A DNA stretch of 64,000 nucleotides, taken from Mimachlamys varia. Taxonomy: Eukaryota > Mollusca > Bivalvia > Pectinida > Pectinidae. The notes beneath the pieces were generated by a model that was given only the letters and a program-made list of their open reading frames with translations, searched no databases and was not told the origin of the DNA. The position numbers were made by a program, and so were the translations under genes. Below, piece by piece: positions 13,901 to 27,513 of this stretch. Position 1 is the stretch's first letter, and each line of letters starts with the position of its first letter. The stretch covers positions 22,728,792 through 22,792,791 of the forward strand of contig OX392532.1 of the NCBI GenBank assembly GCA_947623455.1. Direction: 5' to 3'.

Positions 13901-16900
13901 CTGACCACCTTCAACAATCTCAGTTTAGTAGGCGATACTACAGTAACAGTCGGAAAGGGAAAACAAAGAGAAGAATAAAATATCATTTGAACTGAAATAT
14001 GAAGAGAAATTCAGTGTTCAGTGAGTTTTCAAAAAAGCCTAATGCTATACCAACTGATATATACGACTATAGAAGCTCCTGAAAACAAATTGCTAAAAGT
14101 ATTAAGGGCAACAAAAAATTGGTTTAATCAATGTATTTGCAATGAAGACTGAAAGAATGACGAATTAACACTATGTATCCACAATGATAGATAATGAAAC
14201 AAAGATAATATTTATATAAGTTGTATCCAGAAATAGACTTTAGACAAATCTGGTTTGCCAGATTATCATATTAATAATAAGTACTAATTGTAATGGGGAC
14301 CATTACAGAAGTCCCCTAACCCCCGCAGTTCGGTCCGCAGTGCTGAAATACATGTAGAAACCAAACTTCATGAAAATCGGATGATTTAGATTTCGACCAA
14401 TCAGAGGTCAGGAAATGACGGCAATTTGTTCAATGCGAAATCGGAGTTACTTAGTTGTTTGTAGCATCTTAACACACTTACATACGAAATCGGACAATAT
14501 ATAAATTTTGACCAATCAGAAGCCAGTAAATAGCGGCCATTTTGTTGAACTCCAAAAACAAATTGATGGTGATTTTCGCAGTGTCATATCCCACTTACAT
14601 ACCAAATGTGAGCGAAATAGGACAATATCTAAATTTCCACCAATCAGAAGCGTCCTAGAAAATGGCAGACATTTTGAATTTCGTAACAACATATCAATTC
14701 TTCACCGGAAGTCTCACATAAATACATCTGTGAAGAAACGGAGTTAAACCAATAATAATAACAATTCCAAGTTATCAGATACCGCTTTATAATAAGCCTG
14801 TTTGTAGGTCGCCCCTAAGCGAGTCACAAACTAGTATTCGGGGTTATACAATAGTTTATATCGTTCTCTTCTCCATGAAACGTTCATAGCTAGCAATTAA
14901 ACAATTCTAGGACAGCCGTACCACGAAGACTCAAAGTAAGGCATTTTGCTCAAAGATACAACAACACAATGCCGTGACCGTCACTCGAACTCGCAACCCT
15001 TTCGGTAAAGAGCCCAGCGTCCTACTGCTAGACTGCCGTACCCCCTAAATACAAATTGAACTATGTTTAATGTCATTTATGAATGTTCATGAATGTGTTT
15101 TTACTCAATTTTTATAATAAAGTTTAGGAAATATTTAATATGGCCATTAGACATAACTTACCGAAGCTAGGTCCGGCCACCTCGGCTATCGTATCTAAAG
15201 TGTTCAGCATAAAGCAGATTCCGTGTCGATCGTCTCGAAACAAGGTAAAATTCCTGGAGCAATTTAAAGAACAGTTACAGATTGATACGGTATTGAAAAA
15301 ATGTACATTACTTTTTACCTCAGATATTATATACTGTGCCACTACTCAGATTTGAGTAGTGGCACGGTACATGATGTACACATTTATTTTAAAATCATAC
15401 CGTTCTAATTTACTTTTCTTCAATTAATACATTAAAGGTGTTTTACGCATCTGTCCCTTCTGCTTCTACATTAGTTAAGAAAATTTCGATTCCCGCCTTT
15501 TGGCCCCTTCCTGACGAGTCCTAGAAGAACCAAACAGGGGTGTGAAGCAGCTTAATTCATTGTTTACGATATACATTACTAAATTTAAAAGGTGTAGCAT
15601 GTGTGTGTGTTTTATCATCTAATCATGAATCAAAGAACTTGCACAAATTTTTATTCCTTATTTATGCATGTGTAATCAATCAATTTGTAGGTACTTTATA
15701 TTCCGGTTTAATTAAACGAAGTTTGAATGTTTTGCCGGTATGGGTATTTCTGGTGTACGTAAAGCAGTAAAGTATTTCGACAACTTTGAACTCTGACTTC
15801 TCACAAAGCTGGAACATCCTTACAACAGCTTTTACCAAAATAAGAGATAACTTTCCACAACATATACGCTTTAACCTTCGTCCCCAGTTCATTTTTCAAT
15901 TGAGATATACATAAGATTGTTATTTTGGGGGGCAATGAAATTCTATTTTTGAAAATATCAAGAGAGAGAATAATGTCCTCATATGTAAAGGCGTGCACTA
16001 ATTCATGATCATTTTAACAGTTATGTCTTTTGATGTTTGTAACGTTAATAGATAATTTATTTGATTTACAATACTCATTTAGTATATAATAAACCTGTTG
16101 TCGTAGTAGGTAGGATGTGGATCAATACGTACCTTTCGTCACACTGACCACCATTGAATTTACAGTCTATCACAAGCTCTTCAAAGGGGGACGCCATCTT
16201 TCGTATTTGTTTGTCAGAGAGGGTCATCATTCGCATAGCAAATAATCTCCTCATATACTCTTGTGGGTCTTTATAACGACCTAGAATATCATCAAATACA
16301 TGCATTTTCTTTGCCTTTTTTTGTTTTGAAGCATGCTAGCATGTTTGGTTCTTGAGTTGATGTTTTGTGGTTTTGAGCATCTTTTTGAAAAAAAAACATA
16401 ACAAACGCTTGATTTCTATAGAATGAATGATTGAATCTCTTGTTGTTTGTTGAGTCTGGAAGGAACAATTTGTGTCCCACTTTGTTTTCATACGAGGTTG
16501 AATTTGTTGAGGAGCTTATCAGAACATGAAGCTAAAATATTGCTAAATCTTTTAATGTCCCTTTTCAGGTATATCGACGATATGTTGTCGAAAAATAACG
16601 CAAAGTTTGCTGACAAAGTCGATAGTACATTGTATACGATCTGTCCTTGATATCAAGGACACAAGAAGAATGTAGTGTTAATGTTGAAATTAAAAAAACG
16701 ACGAACTAGTTTCCCAAATCGATAATGATGGTATAAAAAATAAGTCATAGCAAAAGTATTAACTTACCAAGGTTCAAAGAAGTTGTATAGTTGTAATGTG
16801 GAATCTGTAACATATAAGATGGGTTTAAATACATCTCTATAAAATCATAAATCATGTTGATTATCACCATTTTGATATATATTTACTTATTGATTATATT

Positions 16901-19900
16901 TATCAGTTGAAGTATATATATAATTTTAACAATTAATATGTCACTGTGGCATGTTGGAAATTCTGTTTAAAACCTTTATTATTACCTGACTCTCTATTTC
17001 AGTACATATGAAGTCATTTTGTCAGTTTTGGTGGGACACATTATTTTTTAAAAAGGGGCTGAAACCTGATAAAATTACGCCAGGGGGCAACATTTGACTG
17101 TTGCAGAGCACATGCGCGAAAATTGTGCGCAGACAATTATCCGGTCCGGACCCCCATTCAGGCGTCTTCTCGATCCTGACAGTTTGTTGACGTTTGTTAT
17201 ATGATAGCTGTATAACCCGGGATGTAACCGAAGAAAATATTGAGTTATTAATGTAAAACGGGGATTCGCTATGTATAAAAATATGTAATCAGGGGCGCTG
17301 TTTACATTCTTAAGATGTAGAAAATACTAATGAGAACAGTGAAATGCTGAACGAGTTTCTTTGCAAAGTACACCAAATGGTCTATGCAATGTTTTGTTCC
17401 GAAAAATACATTTATTTTCAGTCCTTGTTTGTACAAATCAGGGATTAGTTCTTAAATAGAGAGGTAATAAATCATTTGTTTCGTTGGTACTGGGGAAATA
17501 GCCAAATTATTGTCACTTGGTCTGCTACCTCAGATCAATGATTTGAGCTGTTCCCCCAGTACAAATGAAACAATTGTAAACGGTTTTTTTTCTAAAGTAT
17601 TTACCTCACTCTGAACATCGTCCGGGTCCTCAAAATGTGTCAGATTTATTTTCCAAAACTCGGATAGCTCTTGGACAATATTGAACAATGGCGGCCATTT
17701 CTTTACCTCTGAGTACAGAAGTGGATTCAGGTCACAGAAGGTCACAGTTGGGAAAAATTGGTTTTCGTGAACTACCTGTATTTTTGTGTTTAGTGGTATT
17801 CTGAAAATACATAAGATGAAATTAATTATTAATGGGAAAGTAATTAATGGCACAAATACTTAAGGCAAAATGTATATACAAAACAGTGACGTCAGTGTGG
17901 TAGAGTTGACGTATAGCTATATAGTATGTACACATTGATTGGTTAATAATAGAAACATACCATCTAGTTTGGTACATGTAAGATATCATAACTAGTATAT
18001 AAGAATTCGTTTACATCATCGTCTGACTCTACTCTATGGCGGGTGTCATCGATGAAGAAGAAGACGCTGACTCTTTCCCTTTGTCGTATTTTGCCCCTAG
18101 TTTAATCGATTATGAGTTCGGATTATGGTTTTATTAACGCTTCAGTATTCTCTATTTGTTTAACAGAACTACTGAAACGCAGCAAATATTGAATTAGCTT
18201 TTTCATATTTATAACAATTCTACTTTTCAAAATTATGATTAAAAACCATAACTTTTATTAAACAACCTTCGTCTTTGATGCCTTGTGTTCAATTCAATGA
18301 TTAATTTATTCAGATTTCAATGTACAATGATCAAGGCAAATACAGTGTTAAAAAGAGAGAATACCTCAGCGTCAACAAAACCACAATCCGAACTCAAAAT
18401 CGATTAAACAAAATCGATTGAAATATGAATAAAGGAAAGTTTAACATGGAAACCAAGGGTAAAAGTACAAGCGATTGAGACCTGGTGTTCCTGAAGAGTA
18501 AGCGTCTTCTGCTTCATCGTCGACACTATGTAACTCTTGGTCACACCAATGTTAACGCCAAGTCATCAAAGTGAGAACCGAGTCATCATTGTCAATCACA
18601 ACAAATAATCACACTAATAAGCGTACTGAAAAACGTCCATCTTCATATCACACAAGGTTACAAAATATTGCTCAATGAGACAAAATGTCAAATAAGCTTG
18701 TGAAAGTATAAAGTTATATTGTTCAAAACAAACGCTGAAGAAAAATATGTAGCATTGATTGAGTAGACGTATACAGTACCTGGCCATAAGCAGTTTCGCT
18801 CCAAATTAAAACAGCTCTGAAACGTAGCATATTAATTGGAATTGAACCCGGATATATACTTTATAAAAGCCTGAATTCTGATTGATATGAAATAAAGTTG
18901 ACTAAAATGCGTCAAACTGTTATTGTAAAATGACCTGTTCCAAATTGGTGAAAAAAGAAATTAGAGAATATTGAAGCGTTAACAAAATTATAATCCGAAC
19001 TCAAAATCGATTAAACCAGGAGCAAAAAATGAACAAAGGAAAGATTTACATGGAGACCCTTGTAAAAGTACAAGAGAATAAGACCAGGTGTTCCGGAAGA
19101 AGTAAGCGTCTTCTGCTTCATCGACTACACCCATTACATTAAAGTGTAAGTGAAAATGTAAGGTGCGACAATACTTATGGCCAGATAATGTACATGTATT
19201 TGTAGTTAGACCATAAAAAGCTCATTCGGTTGAATGTACGTCAAGAGTTCGGAAGGTCACGGATTCGAAGCCCGGACTAACAGTGCATGGTTCCCCTCCT
19301 GTTGCGGGGATTCCTGTGGCCAACATTTGTTTCAAGCATTCAGTGTATGTATGACAAGGGAATAGCCCAATCTGGTTTGTAAATAGTTGTCTCTTCAGGG
19401 CCAAAGATTTAGAAAGATGACGGAGGAATGTAGCTGAACTGGGGCGTTCGTCGGTGACTATATAGCTCACAGTTGAGCGTTCGTCTATAGCGTGGAAGGT
19501 TCCGGGTTCAAACCTCGGTCTGGCCTTGCATTTTTATGCTCTTGTTATATACTCTTTGAAAATGCGGTCACGTTCTATGTATGTAGGCGTAGGATTATTT
19601 CAATACATTTATTCATGAATTACATGCGGGCTAACTTACAATGTACACAGTAACACAGATAAAGTGATTTTTTTTGTCTCATGCTGAAATTCATCGACAA
19701 AGGATCACATTAAACATGCAATATTCATATATACATTGTTTTAATTATGAACAACCTTATCTTGTGTCCAAAAAAGGAAAGAAAATTTAAGCCATTCAGA
19801 GGATGAAACATTCAGTCAATGTGCCCAAAACAAATAGAAAATGAGGACATTCATAGAAAATATATTAAGTCCATGTGTTAAAAGAAGAAAGAAAATGAAG

Positions 19901-20219
19901 GCATAAGAGAATAAAGTATTCAGTCAATATGACCAAAAAAGATAGAAAATGAAGATATTTAGAGAATAAAATATTTAGTCCGTGCGTCAAAACAAAAGAA
20001 CATGAAATAATTTAGATAAAGAAAAAACTATTCCACTTACCTCCTATATAGTACGGTAAGTTGCCATATTTGAGAGCCACACGCACCGAAGCAGGCCAGG
20101 CACACAACAAGCCAGAAGATTCTCTGTATCCAGTATCGTGCCTCGGAAAGTCGGCCTAATCCGTGGATAGTGGTATATTCCATGAAATGTCGGAAAATCT
20201 CGTGTATTCCTTTTGGCAT
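7923..20219 (-). CDS. DEG-B: complete DEG/ENaC-type sodium channel, 12 exons, 483 aa
   Basis: Exons, 5' to 3' on the minus strand: 20219-20041, 17800-17605, 16804-16768, 16280-16133, 15253-15162, 13820-13657, 12699-12634, 12271-12163, 11065-10987, 9591-9481, 8917-8842, 8117-7923. They total 1452 nt and every phase joins. The start is the ATG at 20219, with an in-frame stop just upstream. Features: YTTIHGLGR with the HG gating motif at residues 19-20; TM1 about 34-54; FPTVTFCDLNP after TM1; DCKFNGGQC; GICFML; an ECxxxC...CGC cluster; the C..C..C..PC exon; a WPS block; SDIGGQIGLW, filter GFS 436-438, Glu444 and TM2; and a short basic then acidic tail. I count 14 extracellular cysteines, the number that forms seven disulfides in ASICs. 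The donor at exon 8 (GTTGTT) is weak. A candidate AATAAA lies at 7,293-7,288. Subfamily unknown. Confidence 0.92.
8943..9250 (+). mobile_element. tRNA-derived SINE
   Basis: The head GGCACGATGGTCTAGTGATA has a pol III A box and is followed by a B-box-like GGTCCCGGTTACGGC. The body includes GCAAGATACTTTATACTGCT and TCTGTCTACTCAACTGTAAA, and the tail TTTGAGACGGCCTTTAAAGT, then AAATAAAGCGCGGTATATC. In DEG-B intron 10. Same family as 14,785-15,046, 29,318-29,622 and 59,898-60,224. Confidence 0.75.
14785..15046 (-). mobile_element. tRNA-derived SINE, degenerate, minus strand
   Basis: Reverse complement shows the same head (GGTCTAGCAGTAGGACGCTG-like) and GAGCAAAATGCCTTACTTTG body. In DEG-B intron 5. 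Confidence 0.62.
16447..16660 (+). mobile_element. Fragment of Penelope-like RT (core motif)
   Basis: Related to 41,290-41,460. It carries FRYIDDMLSKNNAKFADKVD, so the catalytic YIDD is intact here, but only about 70 codons remain and flanking frames are broken. It lies in DEG-B intron 3, antisense to the gene. Confidence 0.7.
18350..19150 (-). mobile_element. Two Penelope-like 3' tail fragments
   Basis: 18,350-18,605 and 18,970-19,135 each match the reverse complement of the 41,870-42,110 tail, including the GACCAGGTGTTCC(T/G)GAAGA block and AAGCGTCTTCTGCTTCATCG. They sit in DEG-B intron 1. Confidence 0.7.
19209..19545 (+). mobile_element. Two tRNA-like SINE heads
   Basis: 19,215-19,278 (AGCTCATTCGGTTGAATGTA, then GGTCACGGATTCGAAGCCC) and 19,463-19,525 (ATAGCTCACAGTTGAGCGTT, then GGTTCCGGGTTCAAACCTC) have pol III A- and B-box spacing. 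No cloverleaf with a good acceptor stem, so not functional tRNAs. Confidence 0.5.
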
Positions 20220-21034
20220 TTTGAATACTTCCCTTTACCTTATATACGTTTGATAAATGTTGAATAGCCTTTTTGTTATAGTCCTCACAATTCGAACCAA
20301 GTATTTACTTCGCTGCTATACAATGCGGTGCCTTACTCTCTGATTATTTAGAATTATTTTGCCTAAGTCTGAATCAGAGAGCATGTAATATAGTATCAGA
20401 AAGCTTGCTGCAGATCTTCCCTCCCTTTGGTATAATAAACAGAAGGTTATGTTGTCCAGAGTCAATGTACAAAAATATGTATAAATTGTAACTCCCGTCG
20501 TTTTAGTCACCTCGAGAGTATTATGCAGATACTCAAGTCAACGGGGATATGTGACTAGACACGAACAGGTCGGTAATCCACCACTGTCTGGTGTTTTCAA
20601 TAATGTATTTTATTATCATGTAAACATGTTTTGTGCTTATTATGATCTCCATGTCGTGACATGAGTAAGACCTGTAAATTATGGGTATCATACCTGTGTT
20701 AAAGCATCATTCAAAACGGAATGTGGGCGATAAATATAAATAATGTTTTGATATTTAAACCATCCATAACTCTACTGGGAATACATAACCTATTTCAATG
20801 GATGCAACGCTAATCTCACCATCATTATATGACATCTAAGTGGAGCAATATGACACGCGCGTTATATAAATGGTATGTGAATAATTAAAAATCACAAATG
20901 TTATTATGATGACTTTTAATATGTTCTCCGCCTCCCACCTAACAATATCCTGAGGACATTCACAACTACCGATTAGCAATTAGTTTGGTTTGAACTGTTT
21001 GCGTTTTACCTCTTGTTTACAGCTATGGTCATTT

Positions 21035-21215
21035 TAGGACGTGCTAGGTTTTAGCGGTGCAGGAAAACTGGGGTTCCCGGAGAAAACCACCAGTCAAAGG
21101 CCAGTACCTAGTAAAGCGACTGCCCGAAGTAGGCCTCGAACTCGCAGCCAGGGAGCAGAATGACGGAAAATTAAACCACTTGACCAGCGCAGCACCAACG
21201 ATTCGGCACAAAGCA
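21035..21215 (-). mobile_element. tRNA-derived SINE, minus strand
   Basis: Reverse complement: GTGCTGCGCTGGTCAAGTGG head, GGCTGCGAGTTCGAGGCC B box, then GGTTTTCTCCGGGAACCCCA core. The core resembles the one at 6,510-6,540. Just upstream of DEG-B. Confidence 0.62.
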
Positions 21216-24200
21216 GCGGTGTAAACATACAAGTTCATTTAGTAATCCGAAAATATTTTTTCTAGTGTCTTTCGTTTGGTATCACTTTAAGTGCGTATCA
21301 ATTGCTAAGCAATAGAGGCAAAACAATAGAGAACGATTTTCTTTAAAAACATAATTTTACCCAACTCCACCAGCAAAATGTAACCAAAATGATCTTAAAC
21401 AATATATAAAAACATGTATACAAGCAAAAAATGTCAACCTTGTTAATTTGGTTGTTTGTTGCTTGTTTTTGCTAGTTTGGTTTGGGGCTTTTTTTGAGGG
21501 GGGGGGGATATTTATCCATCAAAAGGACTATATGTCTTTCTTCATATAAATATATAGTATCATAGTTTTGTAGCAAATTGTGTTTCACAGGATGGTTGAA
21601 GTTAATTTAGACATATGTAATCGAAATGATTAATTGCCAACCCTTGAAGTAAACAGGTATCATTGTTGAAAGATGCAAGTAAATCACTAATGCGATTGTA
21701 TACTGTATCATACAGCTGTTGCGTCCTTAACCTATCAAGTGCTAAGTCCCCAAAACGAAGTGTGGCGGACTTATTGGTTTAACTCCGTTTTCGCCATTAT
21801 TTTTGTCATTGCGTTATCTAAGAGACTGCTCCTTTGGACGGCATCGACGAATATACATCAGAGGGGATGCTAGCAGAATACATAACGAGACAATGCGATG
21901 TTCACAGCTCACAGTTAAAACCTATTTTACCAAAGGAAATAAAGGGCACATCTGTTCTCTTTATAGGCAGAACTGGGCCCAGTTGTCCAAAGGGTGATGA
22001 TGTTTAGCTCAATTTAACGCCATTTTCTAAACTCAAATACTTTTGTCAATATATAAGGTAAAATCTCACAATTTAAAATACACTGAATTTTTATAGCAGG
22101 AAAGTTATAATTAATTCAATAGTTGTATCACTAAGAAACACGAAATTGAAATTTTAGCTAATTATTAATTAAGCTGGTCACCTTTTTAAACAGCTTGGTC
22201 CAGTGATCAGTACTACATATACATACGGAAAATACTTATATTTCGATACTACCAATTGCGATAAATTGTAATGCATTTTACTTGTAATGATAAATGATTA
22301 AATTCTGTTTCTTTCATGTAAATTGTCAAATCTTGGTGAAAGGATTAAAGTTGTTGTTTTTTTGTCGAAGTTTAAAACAAAAATATTAATTGATGTGTTT
22401 TGACAAAATTGGGGGAAAATGTAGCTAAAACGTGATTAAATTAACTTCAATTCAAACACCAAGTCCCACATTCAAATAATCGTAACGTTTACAATGCCCA
22501 AATTTGTGTTTATTACATTGTTACCTTGTACATTTTGTAGAGAGCCCTTTACAATGTGAGCTATATTGAATTTAATTCATTTATTAACTTTAGGCCGTAC
22601 GGCCATCAGTACATACATGATATACATCACATAGTATACAACAGAAGTCAAGCATTAGATAGTGGAGAACGGAGTATACCACTCAGGTTCTCAACTTATT
22701 AGCTTCAAAAATATATTTACCAAGTTAACACAATTCCTTCATATTAGTAACACACGTATGTGTTATACTCTGCTGAAATGTGTATTCAATTAGAAACAAA
22801 TCAATATCTGCCTTGTTTGCTGCTATCGTTCAGGCGAATCGCTTTATAGAGTATGTGCATGCATCAATGCTTGCATACAGCATGACAATCACAAAACCCT
22901 TTATTATCTGAAACTACTTTAGGTACAATATAACATTTACGGTAACGCAAGTACCAAACAAAGAGAGTGAAGTGTTCTATATATATTTATATTGGATCAA
23001 TGCATTTAAAAAGAGGAACAAAAACCACAGGGACTGATAATTTGTTTCAGCTGATTGATTTGGACCTACACTAAGGTGTTTAGAGTGATTTTGCACTTTT
23101 GGGGGGTTTACTTCAATTTTCGATAAAAATGCCCCCTCAATTATCATACAAAGAAAGGCTAAAGGGTGAAAATCTTTCGGGGTCGAAAAATCAACCCTAC
23201 CTTCGTGTCTTGCATCAAGTTGGGTACGAAAAAATGCTTGGTACCGTTGGAAAGATGGATAATTCATATTTCTTCTAAGGAAAGAGGATACATTTGACGA
23301 GCATTAAGAAGGTTGGTTTGTGAAATAAAAATTATCCATCTTCAACGATGCCTAGCGTTTTTTCGAACCTCAACTAGAAATGTGATTTTTGATACAAGAA
23401 AATGACGACGAGGAGGGCATTTTTGTTCAAAAATGTATTTAACAACCACCACCCCCCCCCACCCCCCCCCCCCCACCCCCCCGATGTGTATAGTTGAGAT
23501 CCAAATCTAAGCGTCTATTGTAGGATACTGATCATTATTACTTTGAGTCATATCCGAAAATATTCATATTTGATTTGTTTTTGATATTTTATTTTGTTTT
23601 AGTTTTTTTTTATTATTCCCTGATCAAACTTATGCCGCTCTTTCTCATTGAGGAAATATGTATATATTTGTATATATTAACGTTTCTGATCAATACAAAA
23701 TTTGTCCTTTTATAATTGGATCACGATTGCGCCATATTATCAGCCATGTGGATTAAAAAGGTATTAATTAATTATGAAAGGCTATAATAAGAATCAATAC
23801 TGAGATAATAAAGAGAATTCACGCATGTCTGACATGATTTGTTTATTTCCCAATTGGCGCATGTTCTATGTGTTTATGCTACGAAATTAGATTCTAAATA
23901 CATGGTGAAGCCACTGGTTATTATTATTATTGATAATGAAAGAATCAGAGAAATTTCACTGAAATATTAATTTATCAATTAAGACATTTTATGCAGTGAC
24001 ACAATTAGACATATCTAGGGACACAAATTGTTTACTACTAATCGAGATCGATTATTTGAATTTCTATAGCATTTCATAAATGTGGAAATGTGTTTGACTC
24101 CAGTTCTTTGAAATTATTTGCAATAAATATTTCAAACGAAAACATATTCAATATTAGTTTTCATAATCGAAGCGAGACTATCCATGACACAGGGGCACTG

Positions 24201-24599
24201 CTCTCTTGTTAAGCGAAATAAAAATATTATGCTATATATTATTTTATATACCTCATCTACCTGTCATGTATAACCTATATTACACGAACCACACATTGGT
24301 AGTTATCCAATCTTTATATTTCAACTACCTGTCAAACGGATTCCTTTTATTAGGTCACCAGATGATGCGTGTGAATATGATCGCATGTATTGCTGGTACT
24401 CATCTTTGACAGTGCTTCTTTGTTTTGCTAGTGTATTTCGTGTCTTTCGCTAATCGAAAACGCCCTTTGTGTTTTTTTCTCCGAAACCTCGCATTCACAA
24501 CAAGTACTAATATTTGAGTATTTAAATACATGAATGTAATTACTATATCCTACTGTGATAGACTCTCCTTATTATTACTAATATTACTAAGGTTGGAGG

Positions 24600-25385
24600 T
24601 TTAGTCATCTTGATCCTGTTATAACTATCTCTTCAGCTTGATTAACTATATCAATACTTTGACCGAAGTAACTATACGTGTACTTTGATCCTGAGTTGAC
24701 TATATCTTCATCTTGATCCTGTTTTGACTATATCTTAATCTTGAACCTGAGATAACGATATCTTCATCTTGATTCTGAGTTGACTACATCTTCATCTTGA
24801 ACCTGAGTTGACTATATCTTAATCTTGAACCTGAGATAACGATATCTTAAACTTGATCCTGAGTTGACTTTATTTCCCTCTTGATCCTGAATTAACTTTA
24901 TCTTCATCTTGATCCTGTGTTGGCTTTATCTTCATCTTGATCAAGAGTTGGCTATATTTCAACTTGATCTTGATTTGGCTTTATCTTCATCTTGATCCTG
25001 AGTTGACTTTATCTTAATCTTGAACCTGAGATAACGATATCTTCATCTTGATTCTGAGTTGACTATATTTCCATCTTGATCCTGAATTAACTGTATGGTA
25101 ATCTTTATCCTGAGTTGAATGTACTTTCGTCTTAAACCTGAGTTGACTATATTTTCATCTTGAACCTGAGTTGACTTTATCTTAATCTTGAACCTGAGAT
25201 AACGATATCTTCATCCTGATTCTGAGTTGACTATATTTCTATCTTGATCCTGAATTAACTTTATCTTCATCTTGATCCTGTGTTGGCTTTATCTTCATCT
25301 TGATCAAGAGTTGGCTATATCTCAACTTGATCTTGAGTTGGCTTTATCTTCATCTTGATCCTGGATAATCATATCTTAATTCTGT
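24600..25385. repeat. 29-bp-type minisatellite (CTTGATCCTGAGTTGACTATAT)
   Basis: About 27 imperfect units of TATCTTCATCTTGATCCTGA, then GTTGACT. A shorter counterpart with about 14 units is at 53,290-53,700. Intergenic. Confidence 0.85.
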
Positions 25386-25389
25386 ACAA

Positions 25390-25920
25390 GAGTTATATAT
25401 ATCTATACATTGATAAAGAGTTTATTATACCGATACATCGAGCATGACTTTATTATACCAATACATCGAGCATGAGTTTATTATACCTGTACGTTTATAA
25501 AGAGTTTATTATACCTGTACATTGATAAAGAGTTTATTATACCGATACATCGAGCATGAGTTTATTATACCTGTACGTTTATAAAGAGTTTATTATACCT
25601 GTACATTGATAAAGAGTTTATTATACCGATACATCGAGCATGAGTTTATTATACCTGTACGTTTATAAAGAGTTTATTATACCGATACATCGAGCATGGG
25701 TTTATTATACCGATACATCGAGCATGAGTTTATTATACCTATACATTGATAATGAGTTTATTATACCGATACATTGAGCATGAGTTTAATATACCTGTAC
25801 ATTGATAAAGAGTTTATTATACCGATACATTGAGCATGAGTTTAATATACCTGTACATTGATAAAGAGTTTATTATACCGATACATTGAGCATGAGTTTA
25901 TTATACCTGTACATGAATTT
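25390..25920. repeat. 28-bp satellite (GAGTTTATTATACCGATACATTGATAAA), copy 1
   Basis: About 18 units; variants CGATACATCGAGCATG, CTGTACGTTTATAAA and CTGTACATTGATAAA alternate. Confidence 0.9.
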
Positions 25921-26504
25921 TACTTGCAGCTGGACCTGAGTTAGCTTAACTTGAATGGGCTCCCTTTGTTTAACTTTGCCTGTACAGAGACCTGAATTTA
26001 TTATATATTTTCTTGATCCCTTGATACCTTGATAGTTTTGTTAACTTGCATCCGACCCTGACCTTGTTTTTAAGCTTACCTGTAGCTGTAACAGTTTAAT
26101 GATTATTTGTTTGATTTTCGTGTAACCTACAACGCAAGCGATATGTAATTTTAATTTCTTGAATTAACAGATAAGACAGTCCAATAATTGTTTCTCTTTC
26201 TTTTATTGCTTAACCACACCGATTAATGTTACGATAAAACAGATTATGTAATACACATCCAATTACCAGCTTAGTTTTTATGATTTGGTCCTCTATCAAT
26301 TTATGGAGTTTCACCATGCATGCAAGTGTTTGAACTAATTATCACTTATATGAAGCTATTTAGATAGTAACAGATTGCATGATACCACAATGTAACGTTT
26401 ACCTATGATAAACCATGAAGGACCTATGAAACATGCTAATGTGCTTTCAGAGTACGACTTCGTTATTGGTAGATGTCATAAATAGGTAAATTTGCATCAG
26501 CGGA

Positions 26505-26750
26505 GGCTTAATTGTCGTGAAGGCTTCAAGTGAGGCTTTGCAACAGTCGTCAAGGCTTCAAGTGAGGCTTCGCTATAGTCGTCAATGCTTCGATGGAGAC
26601 TTCGCAACAGTCGTCAAGGCTTCAGTGGAGGCTTAATTGTCGTGAATGCTTCGAATGAGGGTTTGAAACAATTATAAAGGCTTCGAGTGAGGCTATACAA
26701 CAGTCGTCAAGGCTTGGTGGAAACTTCGCAACAGTCGTCAAAGCTCTTTT
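26505..26750. repeat. GAGGCTTCGCAACAGTCGTCAAGGCTTC minisatellite, copy 1
   Basis: About eight units near 31 bp, intergenic. Partner at 56,050-56,395 has about eleven. Confidence 0.85.
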
Positions 26751-26861
26751 ATTTATTTTATTTTTTTACAGCAGCACACTATTGGCGAACAATACAGAAA
26801 ATAGGACAAGACGCACAGATGATGGTCGAAATGCAACCTGTGAGTAGGAAAAACAAATCAG

Positions 26862-27130
26862 AGAATACCAAAGCGTCAACAAAGCCATAATCCAAACTCA
26901 AAGTCGATTAAACTAGCGGCAAAATAGGAACAAAGGAAAGATTTACATGGAGACTCTCGTAAAAGCAACAGAGAATAAGACCAGGTTTTCCGGAAGAGTA
27001 AGCCGCCATGTAAATCTTGGTTACATCCAAGTAAGCATCAATCCTCAAAATGAGAACCGAGTCATCATTGTCATCACAACAAGTAAACACACTAATAAGC
27101 AAACTCAAAAACGTCCATCTTCATATCACA
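26862..27130 (-). mobile_element. Penelope-like 3' tail fragment present only in duplication copy 1
   Basis: Matches the reverse complement of 41,830-42,115. In the second copy the same place (about 56,495-56,600) holds about 100 bp of unrelated sequence, so the insertion, with loss of target DNA, happened after the copies separated. Confidence 0.75.
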
Positions 27131-27343
27131 TATGTGGTGTCAATATTTAATTAGTTGTATGAAGCCCGTTTCAAAACAAATGAGAAAAAAATCACAGAAA
27201 TCGACAATCATGTAAAAATCGTCAAAAGTTGCGAAAAAGGCAAAAAAACAACATTTGACCCCGTAGTAATTTGTTGTACCCCGTAGTAGTTTGAAGCCAT
27301 TTGGGTTTATTTTTGTTAAAAGAAATAGTATATGTTCATGGTA

Positions 27344-27513
27344 TACAGTAAACCCCCACTTACTCGACCTCATCAATACTTCGAGAAATACATGGTATTC
27401 GAATAATTCAAGGTTGGTTGAATATGTACGATCTAGGTCGGGACCAAACGAGCTCCTTGACGAAAGAGGGTGGTCGAGACAACTGGGTTTGATTCAGTGA
27501 GGCTTTTACTGTA
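27344..27513. mobile_element. MITE with ACAGTAAACCCCCrCTTACTCGA termini, copy 1
   Basis: Left end TACAGTAAACCCCCACTTAC, right end GTGAGGCTTTTACTGTA. About 170 bp. The same family sits at 30,013-30,190, 56,806-56,973 and 60,606-60,783, so the insertions predate the segmental duplication. Confidence 0.72.

Noticed and set aside
22977..23267. 96-codon minus-strand ORF as a gene
   Set aside because: No recognised family, no splice context, and nothing in the surroundings supports it.
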